A DNA stretch of 57,887 nucleotides from Labrenzia sp. DG1229 (GCF_000521215.1 NZ_KI928933.1:57501-115387); one strand, 5' to 3'. Numbered from the stretch's first letter, positions 25,539 through 34,835 are shown. Numbers and translations: made by a program. The notes: generated by a model not told the origin, from the letters alone.

Positions 25539-26564
25539 TTACGCACCCCATGTGTCACTCAACTTGTACCCGCCCGGCCAGGGGTCGCTCGGGTCCAGCA
25601 TGTGCTGATGAATGCCGGTGACCCAGGCGCGGCCACTGATCTGAGGAATGATCGCCGGTCTGTCGCCGACAGTCGCCTCCGACAGGATCTTGCCGGTGAA
25701 GGTCGATCCGATAATGGATCGCGCCTCGAATTCCTGTCCGACAGACATCTGCCCACGCGCCGCCATTAGCGCCATGCGCGCAGAAACCGCCGTTCCCGTA
25801 GGTGAGCGATCCACCTTGCCCGGCTGGATCGCAATTGCGGAACGTCCCGTCAGTCCCTTGTCGGTTGCCGTCAATGGGCCACAAAATGCACAGAACGAAA
25901 TGTGTTTCCAGTCGGCGTTTTCGGGATGGCAGAAACCAAGCTGCTCATTCGCCGCATTGGTAATGCGCACACCCAGTCTGGCAATATCCGCAGCTTCGCT
26001 TTCCTCGATGGCAAATCCAAGAGCGCTCGCATCGACGACAACAAAACTGTCGCCGCCATAGGCCGTGTCGACCGTCAGTGTACCCAAGCCGTCCACTTCC
26101 AGATTTGCGCCCAGTCTGTCGGCAAAGCTGGCAACATTCTGGACGTGGATCCTCTCTGCCTTGCCATTCCTGCAATCAGCCCTGACACGCACCAGACCAC
26201 CCGGGGCTTCCAGAACCAGTTCCGTTACCGGTTCGGTCATCGGGACAATCCCGCCATCAAGCAGAACAGTCGACACACAGATGGAATTGGAGCCGGACAT
26301 GGGCGGCGTGTCTTCCGGCTCCATGATGATGAAGGCCGCGTCAGCTTCGGGATGCTTCGGCGGCACCAGCAGATTGACATGCCTGAAAACCCCGCCGCGC
26401 GGTTCATTCAGAACGAAGTTACGCAGAGACTGGTCTTTGGCAATGAAGCTGCGCTGCTCCCAGATCGTGTCGCCCGGCGGCGGCGTCACACCGCCCACGA
26501 TGACGTCGCCGACTTCGCCTTCCGCATGGCAGGAGATCACATGAATGGTTTTGCTGCTGCGCAT
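25539..26564 (-). CDS. Proline racemase superfamily, probable trans-3-hydroxy-L-proline dehydratase
   Basis: A 341-residue protein of the proline racemase superfamily. The two catalytic cysteines of racemases are replaced: S90 in [10 protein letters not shown] and T256 in [14 protein letters not shown]. Loss of the second cysteine to threonine marks trans-3-hydroxy-L-proline dehydratases, which make delta-1-pyrroline-2-carboxylate. In Labrenzia aggregata a 4-hydroxyproline epimerase and a trans-3-hydroxyproline dehydratase are reported to flank the same enolase-type gene, which fits this order. A 4-hydroxyproline epimerase activity is the alternative. It is last in the operon, 9 bases after the enolase gene. 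Its 3' end is the right arm of the direct repeat around the Hint gene. Confidence 0.78.
   Translation of the reverse strand: MRSSKTIHVISCHAEGEVGDVIVGGVTPPPGDTIWEQRSFIAKDQSLRNFVLNEPRGGVFRHVNLLVPPKHPEADAAFIIMEPEDTPPMSGSNSICVSTVLLDGGIVPMTEPVTELVLEAPGGLVRVRADCRNGKAERIHVQNVASFADRLGANLEVDGLGTLTVDTAYGGDSFVVVDASALGFAIEESEAADIARLGVRITNAANEQLGFCHPENADWKHISFCAFCGPLTATDKGLTGRSAIAIQPGKVDRSPTGTAVSARMALMAARGQMSVGQEFEARSIIGSTFTGKILSEATVGDRPAIIPQISGRAWVTGIHQHMLDPSDPWPGGYKLSDTWGA
25543..25578 (+). repeat. 36-base direct repeat, right copy
   Basis: This copy covers the last 12 codons of the trans-3-hydroxyproline dehydratase gene, just before its stop at 25539-25541. It differs from the 23725 copy at one base. 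Duplicated 3' ends of genes are typical of integrase attachment sites, but no integrase is present. Confidence 0.85.
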
Positions 26565-26573
26565 GATCCTGCC

Positions 26574-27677
26574 TCACGAATAGCTGGCGACCGGGTCGCC
26601 AAGAGCTTCGAAAATCGGTTTTATGCCGAGGCCCGGCCGATCCGCCGCGGTCATCCGGCCGTTGACGCGCTTCGGTGCCCCCTCCGCAATGTCGACGGTG
26701 CCATAGCTGTTGAAATCGGTTGCCGAGAACGCGAATTCCGGCGGTGTCGAGCGGGCAAGATGGGCGATGGCGGCCGTGGTGATATCTCCGCCCCACGTGT
26801 CCTCGATGGTCATCGGGATGCCATGGGCCACACACAGGTCGCGCATCAGTTTCGCCCTGGTCAGGCCACCGACCTTGGAAATCTTCAGATTGATGCAATC
26901 CATGGCATCTTCCGCAATGCCGCGCACCAGCATGTTCGGACCGTCGATGACTTCGTCCAGGATAAACGGCAGGCCGGTCCGGCGCCGGATCGACACGCTC
27001 TCTTCATAGGTCATGCAGGGCTGCTCGATGTAAACATCAAGCGAAGACACCGCCCCGACCACGCGTGCCGCTTCGTGACGTGTCCAACCGGTATTGGCGT
27101 CCGCGACAAGCAGATCAGAGGATTTCAGAACCGCGCGGGTCGCATGAATGCGGTCGATGTCGTCGTTGGCATCGCCGCCGACCTTCAGCTGAAACTTGGT
27201 GTAACCCTCCGCCGCATAGCCTTCGATCTTTTTCGCCATCACGTCGGGCGCTTCCTGGCTGATTGCCCGGTAAAGGACCACATCGTCCTGTGCAGCACCG
27301 CCAAGCAGCGTATAGACGGGCTGATCCGTTGCCTTGCCAAGTAGATCCCAGCAGGCAATATCAATGGGCGCCTTTGCATAAGGATGTCCGCGCAGAGCCG
27401 TATCCATGATCCGGTTGATTTCGCCGATATTCAGGGGATCCAGCCCGATCAGATGGGGCGCCAGCTCCTCAAGGCCGGCGCGAACCCCACGAGCGAAGCT
27501 CGGCAGATATGCCGACCCGAGCGGACAGCACTCCGCGTAGCCTTTCAGGCCTTCATCTGTAACGATCTCAACGACCGTACTATCGAAAACCTCGATGAAG
27601 TTGCCGTTGGACCAGCTGTAGCGTCCTTCCTTAAGTGGCAGGCCGACCTGAAACACATTGATGGCCGAAATTTTCAT
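26574..27677 (-). CDS. Enolase superfamily (MLE subgroup) cis-3-hydroxy-L-proline dehydratase
   Basis: A 367-residue enolase-superfamily enzyme. Metal ligands are D193 (VADANTG), E218 (YIEQP) and D241 (ILDEV). Catalytic lysines sit on both sides of the active site, K165 in KFQLKVGG and K265 in [11 protein letters not shown]. That paired-lysine layout fits a racemase/dehydratase of the MLE subgroup. An enzyme of this kind from Labrenzia aggregata, encoded beside 4-hydroxyproline epimerase and trans-3-hydroxyproline dehydratase genes, was shown to dehydrate cis-3-hydroxy-L-proline to delta-1-pyrroline-2-carboxylate. The context here is the same, so the specific function is assigned with good confidence. 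Confidence 0.87.
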   Translation of the reverse strand: MKISAINVFQVGLPLKEGRYSWSNGNFIEVFDSTVVEIVTDEGLKGYAECCPLGSAYLPSFARGVRAGLEELAPHLIGLDPLNIGEINRIMDTALRGHPYAKAPIDIACWDLLGKATDQPVYTLLGGAAQDDVVLYRAISQEAPDVMAKKIEGYAAEGYTKFQLKVGGDANDDIDRIHATRAVLKSSDLLVADANTGWTRHEAARVVGAVSSLDVYIEQPCMTYEESVSIRRRTGLPFILDEVIDGPNMLVRGIAEDAMDCINLKISKVGGLTRAKLMRDLCVAHGIPMTIEDTWGGDITTAAIAHLARSTPPEFAFSATDFNSYGTVDIAEGAPKRVNGRMTAADRPGLGIKPIFEALGDPVASYS

Positions 27678-27687
27678 TTCCGTCTCC

Positions 27688-28938
27688 TCAGAAGCGGCGC
27701 GCAGAGAATGCGCTCATATCGATTGAAGGGGTCTGACCCTGGACAAGTTCGGTGACAAGTTTTGCGGTGCCGGCGGCCTGCGTAAGGCCCAGATGACCGT
27801 GCCCGAAGGCATAGAAAACCCTGCGCTCCTTCGGCGAGCGGTCGATGACCGGGAGACTGTCCGGCATGGAAGGGCGGAACCCCATCCACTGCGTCCCGGG
27901 TTCCGTCTTCAGCTCCGGCAGAAAACTCTTGGCCTTTTTCAGCAGCGTTTCCGCGCGCTTGTAATTGGGGGGCAGCTTCAATCCGCCCAGCTCCACAGCA
28001 CCGCCAATCCGGATACCGTCGTTGATCCGTGTCACCACGAACCCGTGGCTGCCAAACGTCAAATGTGTCCTCAGATCAAACGCGCCGTCGGCAAGGGTTG
28101 TGTTGTAACCCCGTTCCGTTTCCAGCGGGACACTGTCTCCGACCGTTGACGCCAGTTGACGGGACCAGGCACCGGCACAGACAATGACATTTGCTGCTCG
28201 CGTTTCTCCGTTCCGTCCTGACAAAGAAACGAATGCCTCACCAGGTGTGACTGACATGACGTCATCGGCTTCGATCCGTCCTCCACGTGCCAGAAAAGTT
28301 TCGGAGAGATGCTTCAGAAAGCTGGCCGGATTGCAGGTATTCATCCATTCCGGCGTATATCCTGCATGAGTAAAACGCGCGTCTATACCCGGCTGGATAG
28401 CGGCAATGGCGTCTCTTGTTTCCAGAAGCTCGAAGGGGATGCCGTGTTTCTTTCTGAGTTGCCAGGCGTCCATGCTGGCACGGAATTCCCGCTCTCCTTC
28501 GTAAAGCTGCAACTGGCCATCCCGGCGAAACAGTTGCTCTGCAGACGTTTCCCGGATCTGGCAATCCAGCGCATGCCGGGAAGCATCCATCAGGCTGGCT
28601 TGCGCATTCAGGGAGTGACGGTAGCGGTCCGGCCAGCTCGCCCGCCAGAAGCGCAGCATCCAGGGCGCGATTTTCAGCGCATAGGCGGGCGGCACGGACA
28701 GTGGACCCAACGGATCGAGAAGCCATTTGGGTGCCTTGCGCATGATGCCCGGTGTTGCCAGCGGCACGATATCGGTGAAGGCAAAGGCGCCGGCATTCAT
28801 TTCCGATGCCTTTTTCAGGCCGTCGTCCCTGTCCAGCACGAGGACATGTCGTCCCTGTGCCTGCAGGGCCAGCGCTGTGCTGATGCCGATGATTCCGGCA
28901 CCGACCACCACGATGTCATGGACGGCGTTGTCCGTCAT
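27688..28938 (-). CDS. FAD-dependent D-amino-acid dehydrogenase (D-hydroxyproline dehydrogenase)
   Basis: A 416-residue DadA-family oxidoreductase with the FAD-binding motif [18 protein letters not shown] at residues 8-25, and the C-terminal [20 protein letters not shown] and [17 protein letters not shown] segments typical of glycine/D-amino-acid oxidases. In hydroxyproline catabolism such enzymes oxidise cis-4-hydroxy-D-proline, the epimerase product, to delta-1-pyrroline-4-hydroxy-2-carboxylate. It lies between the epimerase and the cis-3 dehydratase genes, 25 and 10 bases away. Electrons probably go to the respiratory chain. Confidence 0.88.
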   Translation of the reverse strand: MTDNAVHDIVVVGAGIIGISTALALQAQGRHVLVLDRDDGLKKASEMNAGAFAFTDIVPLATPGIMRKAPKWLLDPLGPLSVPPAYALKIAPWMLRFWRASWPDRYRHSLNAQASLMDASRHALDCQIRETSAEQLFRRDGQLQLYEGEREFRASMDAWQLRKKHGIPFELLETRDAIAAIQPGIDARFTHAGYTPEWMNTCNPASFLKHLSETFLARGGRIEADDVMSVTPGEAFVSLSGRNGETRAANVIVCAGAWSRQLASTVGDSVPLETERGYNTTLADGAFDLRTHLTFGSHGFVVTRINDGIRIGGAVELGGLKLPPNYKRAETLLKKAKSFLPELKTEPGTQWMGFRPSMPDSLPVIDRSPKERRVFYAFGHGHLGLTQAAGTAKLVTELVQGQTPSIDMSAFSARRF

Positions 28939-28963
28939 GGTCGATACATCACCTTCTCAACTC

Positions 28964-29896
28964 TCAGGGCCGAATACCCAGCCGATATGGGTCCGCGGGG
29001 TTGAAAATCAGGTTCGCATCGGACGTGACGAATGCCTGACCGGTAACCGACGGGACAATGGCGCCTTTCGATCCACGCTGGTAGCTGATCGTGTATTTGC
29101 TGCCGATGACGCTTTCCTGTATCCACTCGCGGCCCGGTTCCAGGACACCATCTTCGGCCAGGCAGGCAAGCTTCGCGGAACATCCGGTCCCGCAGGGCGA
29201 ACGGTCGTAGGCGCCACCCGGACACAGGACGAAATTGCGGCTGTCGGATGCACGATCCTGCGGTGGACCAAAGAGCTCGATGTGATCGATCCAGGCCCCG
29301 TCCGCACCCGTGATCCCGCGCTCTTCGAGCGCCGTGCGGATCTTTAACGTCAAATCCGTCAACGGTCTGATGTTGGCTGGTGTCAGGGCGACCGGGCTGT
29401 CTTTCACCAGATAAAACCAGTTGCCGCCCCAGGCGACATCACCCGTGAATTGGCCAAACCCGTCGACATCTACCGTGACATCTTTCAGATGCCTGTAGCT
29501 TTCAACATTGACCACGGAGACCGTGTTTGCATCATGCAGATGAATTTCGACCACACCGACAGGGGTTTCCAGCTTGTGACGTCCGGGTTCGATCCGACCC
29601 AGATGCGCCAGGGTAACGCCAAGTCCAATCGATGCATGACCGCACATGCCGAGGTTCTGCAGGTTGTTGAAGTAGATCACCGAGGCGACGCAGTCATCCC
29701 GCGAGGGCGGCAACAGGAGAGCACCGATGACTGCGTCGTGACCGCGCGGCTCGAGCACCACAGAAGCGCAGAAATCGAGATGCTCAGCCTCCAGGCGCGC
29801 AGCACGCTCGACCAGCGACCCCGATCCAAGATCGGGGCCACCGTCGATCACGACACGGGTCGGTTCACCAGCCGTATGACTGTCGATCACGCGCAT
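28964..29896 (-). CDS. 4-hydroxyproline 2-epimerase
   Basis: A 310-residue proline racemase superfamily enzyme with both catalytic cysteines: C85 in LGMCGHASIG and C235 in DRSPCGTGCSAK. The segments YFNNLQNLGMCGH, GDVAWGGNWFYLV and ESVIGSKYT resemble Pseudomonas 4-hydroxyproline epimerases. It converts trans-4-hydroxy-L-proline to cis-4-hydroxy-D-proline. ATG at 29896 is used because MRVIDSHTAGEPTR is the family's N-terminus and GGAG lies 10 bases upstream; a longer frame begins at 29926. It overlaps the upstream deaminase gene by 10 bases. Confidence 0.9.
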   Translation of the reverse strand: MRVIDSHTAGEPTRVVIDGGPDLGSGSLVERAARLEAEHLDFCASVVLEPRGHDAVIGALLLPPSRDDCVASVIYFNNLQNLGMCGHASIGLGVTLAHLGRIEPGRHKLETPVGVVEIHLHDANTVSVVNVESYRHLKDVTVDVDGFGQFTGDVAWGGNWFYLVKDSPVALTPANIRPLTDLTLKIRTALEERGITGADGAWIDHIELFGPPQDRASDSRNFVLCPGGAYDRSPCGTGCSAKLACLAEDGVLEPGREWIQESVIGSKYTISYQRGSKGAIVPSVTGQAFVTSDANLIFNPADPYRLGIRP

Positions 29897-30849
29897 TCGG
29901 CAATCACTCCTCCCTGCCTGGACCAATCGGCGTACCAGGTCTTGAAGAGACTGTATTGCGCTTCGACATAGTTGCGCTGCGCGTCGTTCAGGGCGTCGGT
30001 TTCGTTGAAGTGCAGACTGTATTCGCCTTCACCGTTCAGAACCATAAGGTGCTTGTAGTAAAGGACGAGATCAGGGCCTTCGTCGAAACTTGAGAGTATC
30101 GCGAGTGCTTCTTCCAGCTCTGCCGCGCGCTGGCGCGCTTCGACATGTCCCTGGGCTGCTTTCTGGCAGAGCCGGACAAGATGCAGGACTTCTTTCGGAA
30201 TGGCATTGCCGATGCCGGTTATGGCGCCGGTCGCGCCGCAATTGACGTAACCATGCAGAACGGCCGTGTCGACACCGACCATAAGCGTGACGTTGTCATC
30301 CTGAGAGGTGATGTTTTCCGCTGCGTAGCGCAGGTCGTCGAGGCCGCCGAATTCCTTGAAACCGATCAGGTTGGGGAATTGTGCGCGCAGCTCGAAGAAC
30401 AGGTCCGCACGTGTCGCAAATCCGTAGTAAGGGCTGTTGTAGATGACGGCCGGAATGTTCGGCGCAGCCGACAATATGGCACTGAAATGGTGTCGCTGTG
30501 CACCCAGGGAGCTGCCGCGAGACAGCACGCGCGGAATGACCATCAATCCATGCGCTCCGACCTTTGCGGCATGAGCGGCATGTGCGACAGCGGATTTTGT
30601 GTTGATCGCACCGGTTCCAACCACGACAGGAACCCCGGCCGCAACCAGACGCTCAACGCCTTCCATGCGCTCTTCGTCCGTCAGGAGTGGCCAGTCGCCC
30701 ATGGAACCGCAATAGACTACGGCAGACATGCCCGCAGCGATCAGTTCCTGGCCCTTTCTGACGAGTGCATCGTAATCCGGCGAACGATCGGCCTTGCACG
30801 GTGTCATCAGGGCCGGCATGCAGCCGGAAAAGATATTCGTTGTCATCAT
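29887..30849 (-). CDS. DapA-family lyase, probable delta-1-pyrroline-4-hydroxy-2-carboxylate deaminase
   Basis: A 320-residue TIM-barrel protein of the dihydrodipicolinate synthase family. The Schiff-base lysine is K165 in NLIGFKEFGG and the catalytic tyrosine Y137 in AVIYNSPYYG. In bacterial hydroxyproline operons the DapA-like member deaminates delta-1-pyrroline-4-hydroxy-2-carboxylate to 2-oxoglutarate semialdehyde, and this context fits. The next enzyme, 2-oxoglutarate semialdehyde dehydrogenase, is not in the window. Two adjacent ATGs (30849, 30846) follow AAGGA. Confidence 0.88.
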   Translation of the reverse strand: MMTTNIFSGCMPALMTPCKADRSPDYDALVRKGQELIAAGMSAVVYCGSMGDWPLLTDEERMEGVERLVAAGVPVVVGTGAINTKSAVAHAAHAAKVGAHGLMVIPRVLSRGSSLGAQRHHFSAILSAAPNIPAVIYNSPYYGFATRADLFFELRAQFPNLIGFKEFGGLDDLRYAAENITSQDDNVTLMVGVDTAVLHGYVNCGATGAITGIGNAIPKEVLHLVRLCQKAAQGHVEARQRAAELEEALAILSSFDEGPDLVLYYKHLMVLNGEGEYSLHFNETDALNDAQRNYVEAQYSLFKTWYADWSRQGGVIAECA

Positions 30850-30864
30850 TCATTCCTTCAGATG

Positions 30865-30913
30865 CAGGTCTGCCAGGCAAGGTTAACCCGCGCCGCATGG
30901 GGCCGCAGACCTG
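30865..30913 (-). other. Inverted repeat between ABC transporter and catabolic genes
   Basis: Arms CAGGTCTGC and GCAGACCTG are perfect over 9 bases with a 31-base loop. It lies in the 87-base gap between the ATPase gene and the deaminase gene and may tune expression of the transport and catabolic parts of the operon. Confidence 0.4.
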
Positions 30914-30936
30914 GCGTCACAAAGATGCGCGCCGAA

Positions 30937-31659
30937 TCAGCGCACGTTAGCAAGAAATTTCCGGGTATGCCCGGACGTGGCATTTCCGAAGATCTGTTCC
31001 GGCGGCCCGATCTCCTCCATCACACCCTGGTGAAAATAGGCGACCCTGTCGGAGACATCGCGGGCAAATCCCATTTCATGGGTGACACAGATCATCGTCA
31101 TGCCTTCTTCAGCAAGCAGGCGCATGGTATCGAGAACCTCGCCCACCAGCTCCGGATCGAGCGCTGAGGTTGCCTCGTCGAACAGCATGTAGGTGGGCTC
31201 CATCGCAAGTGCCCGGGCAATCGCCAGGCGCTGTTGCTGGCCGCCGGACAGCGCACTGGGAAAAACGTTCAACTTGTCGTCGAGACCGACATGCCTGAGT
31301 TGTCTTTCGGCGATGTCGCGCGCTTCAGCTTTCGACTTCCCCTTGACGATTTTCGGGGCCAGCGCGACGTTTTCCAAAGCGGTCAGATGCGGAAAACTGT
31401 TCCATTGCTGAAACACCATTCCGAGTTTCTGCCGGAGCTTGTTTATGTCCGTGCCCTTGGCATGGACATCCGTACCGTCGACAATGACGGATCCTTTCTG
31501 GATGGGCTCAAGGCCGTTGATGCAGTAAAGCAAAGTCGACTTGCCGGAACCCGAAGCGCCGATGACGGAAAGGACTTCGCCCTTTGCAACATCCAGATCG
31601 ATGCCCTTGAGCACCTGAAGTGCGCCGAAATATTTCTCAAGGCCGCGTATCTCGATCAT
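30937..31659 (-). CDS. ABC transporter ATP-binding protein, polar amino acid (PAAT) type
   Basis: A 240-residue ATPase. Walker A is VIGASGSGKSTLLYCING, the signature LSGGQQQRLAIARAL, Walker B YMLFDEATSALDPEL, and the H-loop CVTHEMGFA. ATG at 31659 gives the standard MIEIRGLEKYFG start and overlaps the upstream permease gene by 4 bases (ATGA). With the two permeases and binding protein it forms a GlnQ/HisP-type importer. The operon context makes hydroxyproline (or proline) isomers the likely substrate. Confidence 0.94.
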   Translation of the reverse strand: MIEIRGLEKYFGALQVLKGIDLDVAKGEVLSVIGASGSGKSTLLYCINGLEPIQKGSVIVDGTDVHAKGTDINKLRQKLGMVFQQWNSFPHLTALENVALAPKIVKGKSKAEARDIAERQLRHVGLDDKLNVFPSALSGGQQQRLAIARALAMEPTYMLFDEATSALDPELVGEVLDTMRLLAEEGMTMICVTHEMGFARDVSDRVAYFHQGVMEEIGPPEQIFGNATSGHTRKFLANVR

Positions 31660-32318
31660 TGGGCCCACCTTTGTTCCAGTTTTGCGGCATAGCGCGAGAT
31701 CGGGAAAGACAGCGCGAAGTAGAATGCGCCGGCGATTGCAAGGATCAGGAACGGTTCCTGTGTCCGGGTGATCAGGATCTGGCTGGCCTTGAGAAGCTCG
31801 ACATAGCCAAGCACCGAGACGAGGGCGCTGTCCTTCATCACCCCGAGCGCGACGCCGACCCATGCCGGAAAGACCGCTCTGCCACCGATCGGCAGCACCA
31901 CGTAGCGCATGTCCTGCCAATAGCTCATGCCGAGGGAGCGGGCCGCCCGGCGCATGGGTTTGCCAACCGCCTCGATCGCGCCGCGCGCCACATTGGCCAC
32001 CAGCGCGGCCGTATAGATTGTCAGGATCACCACGCCCGAGCCGAAGGGATCGAGGTCCAGTCCGACAATCGGAGCGAAATTGTAGAACAGCACCAGTTGA
32101 ATGATGAGCGGCACGGAACGGAAGATATCAAGGACGGGGGCAAGGGTCAGTGCGGCCGTCAGCTTGCCCTCATAAAGCATCCAGCCGAACACGCCTCCGA
32201 GGACAGTGCCGATCGTGATCGACAACGCCGAAATCCAGAGGGTTCTGAGTGCAGCTTCGCCCATGAACCACAGGTCGTTTGGGGTGAACCCGCTGAAGAA
32301 GCTTATCGTTTCCTGCAA
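31656..32318 (-). CDS. ABC transporter permease, PAAT type (second permease)
   Basis: A 220-residue inner-membrane protein with about five helices. The ATPase-contact EAA loop is GAIEAVGKPMRRAARSLGMS followed by VVLPIGGRAVFP, characteristic of HisMQ/GlnP permeases. RSVPLIIQLVLFYNFAP is also typical of the family. It pairs with the permease encoded 10 bases upstream and overlaps the ATPase gene by 4 bases. Confidence 0.93.
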   Translation of the reverse strand: MQETISFFSGFTPNDLWFMGEAALRTLWISALSITIGTVLGGVFGWMLYEGKLTAALTLAPVLDIFRSVPLIIQLVLFYNFAPIVGLDLDPFGSGVVILTIYTAALVANVARGAIEAVGKPMRRAARSLGMSYWQDMRYVVLPIGGRAVFPAWVGVALGVMKDSALVSVLGYVELLKASQILITRTQEPFLILAIAGAFYFALSFPISRYAAKLEQRWAQ

Positions 32319-32328
32319 CTCAGCCTCC

Positions 32329-32991
32329 TCAATACCGGAACAGTCGCGCGGCGAGCAGCCGGGATGCGAGCAGAATGATCTTGACGATCACGTAGTAGAT
32401 CACGGCGGTCGCCGCGAAATACTCGAAAATGCGGAAGGTTCGGCTGGCAAAGAACTGGGTCTCGCCGCTAAGCTCGCGAAAGCCGACCAGCATGCCGAGC
32501 GAGGACATCAGCACCGCCCAGACCAGCTGGTTGGTCAGCGGGTGATAAACGATCCTGAAAACCTGAGGAATGATGATACGCGTGTAGGCCTGCCAGGCGG
32601 TCATGCCAAGGCTACGCGCCGCGCGCAACTGTGTCTCCGGCACTGCCTGAAACCCGCCCCGGAAGTTTTCTGCAAGATAGCCGGCGCAGTTGAAGCTCAG
32701 ACCACAAAGCACGATGGCGAATGGACTGAGATGAAGACCGAAGGCCCCAAGCCCAAAGCCGAAGAAAAACAGCTGGAACAGGGCCGGCGTGTTACGCGCC
32801 AGTTCCACCCAGCCCGTCGCCAACCAGTAGAGAGGGCCGCGCATGTGCATGCGGATCAGGGCGATCGCCAAACCGATGACGATGCCGACCACCATGGCAA
32901 GCACCGCAACCTGTAGGGTCAGCAGCCCCGCACCCAGCAGGTCCGGCAGGTTTTTCAGCACTGGTCGCCAATGAAAATTATAGTCGAACAT
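32329..32991 (-). CDS. ABC transporter permease, PAAT type (first permease)
   Basis: A 220-residue inner-membrane protein of the HisMQ family. Family segments are LTLQVAVLAMVVGIVIGLAI, ARNTPALFQLFFFGFGLG and the EAA loop ENFRGGFQAVPETQLRAARS with IIPQVFRIVYHP. It is first after the binding-protein gene, separated by 148 bases that contain an inverted repeat, which fits stronger expression of the binding protein. Confidence 0.93.
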   Translation of the reverse strand: MFDYNFHWRPVLKNLPDLLGAGLLTLQVAVLAMVVGIVIGLAIALIRMHMRGPLYWLATGWVELARNTPALFQLFFFGFGLGAFGLHLSPFAIVLCGLSFNCAGYLAENFRGGFQAVPETQLRAARSLGMTAWQAYTRIIIPQVFRIVYHPLTNQLVWAVLMSSLGMLVGFRELSGETQFFASRTFRIFEYFAATAVIYYVIVKIILLASRLLAARLFRY

Positions 32992-33088
32992 CTGATGTCA
33001 CGGGCTTCGGCGGGTGGTTTTCACACAATTCTGCCTCCGGGAGAGACCTATACGGTCGCCTTGCGGGAACAGGTGAATACAAAAGGGA

Positions 33089-33124
33089 GGCATGCCCGGC
33101 AATCCGGAGACTTTCGGACATGCC
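33089..33124 (-). other. Intercistronic hairpin after the PAAT binding-protein gene
   Basis: Arms GGCATGCCCG and CGGACATGCC pair with one mismatch around a 16-base loop, just after the binding-protein stop codon on the minus strand. There is no T-run, so partial termination or 3' protection of the binding-protein message is the likely role. Confidence 0.5.
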
Positions 33125-33139
33125 CCAAGGTAGGAAGGA

Positions 33140-33940
33140 TCAGTACATCACGCCGGGAATGCGCAATTCCGGAGCCTCGCCGCCGACATACTTGCCCCAG
33201 AGTTCCCCGTAGCGGCCCGAGCGCACCTGATGGGTGACAAACAGGTTCAGGAAGTTGAGCCAGGTCACGTCTTCACGCTTGCCGACAACAGACGTGTAGT
33301 CTGTGGTCCAGGGCATGCGCGGTCCGGCGAAAATCGTATCGTATTGTTCCGTGATCGGCTTGACTGCCGTATTTGTGGTGATGCCGATATCGGCCTTGCC
33401 CTGGGCCACGGCGAGGAACACCTCGTTTTCGGACTGATAGCCCTGATAGAGGTTTTCTTCACCCCATTCCTTGGCAATTTTCAGCCACTCCTGCTCCGGC
33501 ACTGTGCCGATGGCAGCTGCGACGCGCTTGCCGCGAATATCTTCAAATGACTTGATCCCGCTTTCGGAATTGACCACACCTTGTGCGTAATAGATTGCGT
33601 AGGGAATGGTGAAACCGACGGTCCGGGCCCGCGCAAGGCTGTCGGAAGTTGCGCCGAAGACCACATCCGCGCGGCCGGTGACGATGACCGGAAGGCGCTC
33701 GGCCCATGTCAGCGGCAGGATCTTGGGTTCCACTTCCAGCGCAGCAGCGAGATCGTTGCAGTATTCGACGTCAAAACCGGCAGGTTCGTTGTTGGCATCC
33801 CGATAGCCGATTGGCGGAAAATCCAGAACAACACCACAGCGCAGTTCGCCGCGGTCAACAACGTCATCGAGCGTATCCGCCTTTACCGGCATTGCGGCAA
33901 CGAGCGTCAGGGCGGCAGCGGCCGCAATTTTCTTGAACAT
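33140..33940 (-). CDS. ABC transporter periplasmic binding protein, PAAT family (hydroxyproline-type)
   Basis: A 266-residue family 3 solute-binding protein. ATG at 33940 follows GAGGGGAACC and begins a signal peptide (MFKKIAAAAALTLVAAMPVKA). Mature features are VVDRGELRCGVVLDFPPIGY, GFDVEYCNDLAAALEVEPK, and RLPVIVTGRADVVFGATSDS, the usual ligand-binding lobes. It is first in the operon, opposite the GntR gene. The catabolic genes downstream suggest hydroxyproline isomers as ligand; the sequence alone does not prove this. Confidence 0.92.
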   Translation of the reverse strand: MFKKIAAAAALTLVAAMPVKADTLDDVVDRGELRCGVVLDFPPIGYRDANNEPAGFDVEYCNDLAAALEVEPKILPLTWAERLPVIVTGRADVVFGATSDSLARARTVGFTIPYAIYYAQGVVNSESGIKSFEDIRGKRVAAAIGTVPEQEWLKIAKEWGEENLYQGYQSENEVFLAVAQGKADIGITTNTAVKPITEQYDTIFAGPRMPWTTDYTSVVGKREDVTWLNFLNLFVTHQVRSGRYGELWGKYVGGEAPELRIPGVMY

Positions 33941-33995
33941 GGTTCCCCTCTTCATTTTTCGAAGAATTTCTTCTGGCGGGAGATTGATAAACCAT

Positions 33996-34013
33996 TTCGG
34001 ATCCAATATTCAA
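33996..34013. promoter_or_regulatory. VanR-type GntR operator in the hydroxyproline promoter region
   Basis: The forward sequence TTCGGATCCAATATTCAA is, on the minus strand, TTGAATATTGGATCCGAA. It shares 15 bases with the dpp promoter at 45467-45481. The core resembles ATTGGATCCAAT, the known operator of the GntR/FCD regulator VanR, at 10 of 12 positions. It lies 55 bases before the binding-protein start and 78 before the divergent GntR gene. AATATTCAA recurs at 34019-34027. Confidence 0.68.
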
Positions 34014-34091
34014 TATAAAATATTCAAAAAGTTTTCCGCTTCCCCGACTCGGGAGGTTCGCTTAAAAGACGGATCCAGGGAGTGACGGCTA

Positions 34092-34751
34092 ATGAAACTG
34101 ACATCGATGGACATTTCCACGACAGCATCTGCGTCCTCGATCGTGTTCGACGCGCTGCGGAAAGCCATTATCCAGGGGCAACTCGAAGAAGGCGAACCTC
34201 TTCGCCAGGATGAAATTGCCCGCCTCTTCAACACAAGCCGCATTCCGGTGCGCGAAGCCATCTCCCGTCTCGAGGAGCAGGGACTGGTCAAGACACAGCG
34301 CTACAAGGGTGCGGTCGTCGCCGGTCTCTCACCAAAGGAAACCGAGGAGATTTTCGACTTGAGAGCCCTGGTCGAACCGGAAATCATCAAGAATGCCGTG
34401 CCGCTGATGTCGAAAGAGATCCTTGCCAGTGCGCGCGAAAAATGCGCGGCATTCTCCGCATCGGACAATCCGATGGAATGGGGCGATCTCAACCGCGACT
34501 TCCACGAGACACTTTACAGCGCCAGTGACCTGAAGTTCTTCAGGGAAATCGCTCACAATGCAATTGACCGTGTAGAACGCCAGATCCGCGCCCAGCTGGT
34601 CATGTCCAATGGCATGGAACGAGCAGGCCGCGAACACTTCGGCATCATGGACGCGTGTGAGGCCGGAGACGCGGACCTTGCCGCCGATCTCACACGCGAG
34701 CATATCCTGGGTGCAAAGAAATCACTTCTTGCCCACATTCAGGACACCTGA
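34092..34751 (+). CDS. GntR/FCD-family regulator of the hydroxyproline genes
   Basis: A 219-residue regulator. The winged helix is at about 12-80 (IVFDALRKAIIQGQLEEGEP, then QDEIARLFNTSRIPVREAIS, then LVKTQRYKGAVVAGLS). Residues 90-215 are an FCD ligand domain (DLRALVEPEIIKNAV, DLNRDFHETLYSAS, EHFGIMDACEAGD). It is transcribed away from the hydroxyproline operon. Its type matches VanR-like regulators, and VanR-type sites lie in this promoter region and before the peptide transporter. A hydroxyproline or a pathway intermediate is the probable effector. Confidence 0.9.
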   Translation: MKLTSMDISTTASASSIVFDALRKAIIQGQLEEGEPLRQDEIARLFNTSRIPVREAISRLEEQGLVKTQRYKGAVVAGLSPKETEEIFDLRALVEPEIIKNAVPLMSKEILASAREKCAAFSASDNPMEWGDLNRDFHETLYSASDLKFFREIAHNAIDRVERQIRAQLVMSNGMERAGREHFGIMDACEAGDADLAADLTREHILGAKKSLLAHIQDT

Positions 34752-34835
34752 TCGGATCCGTGCCGGAACAACCGGTCTCGACGCACCCTGAACAGCGCTG
34801 AATTCCCGGACGAGGAATACATTGACAGCGAACAT

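Noticed and set aside
25902..27344. Open frame of 480 codons opposite two hydroxyproline genes
   Set aside because: It spans two confident minus-strand genes and has no recognisable domain.
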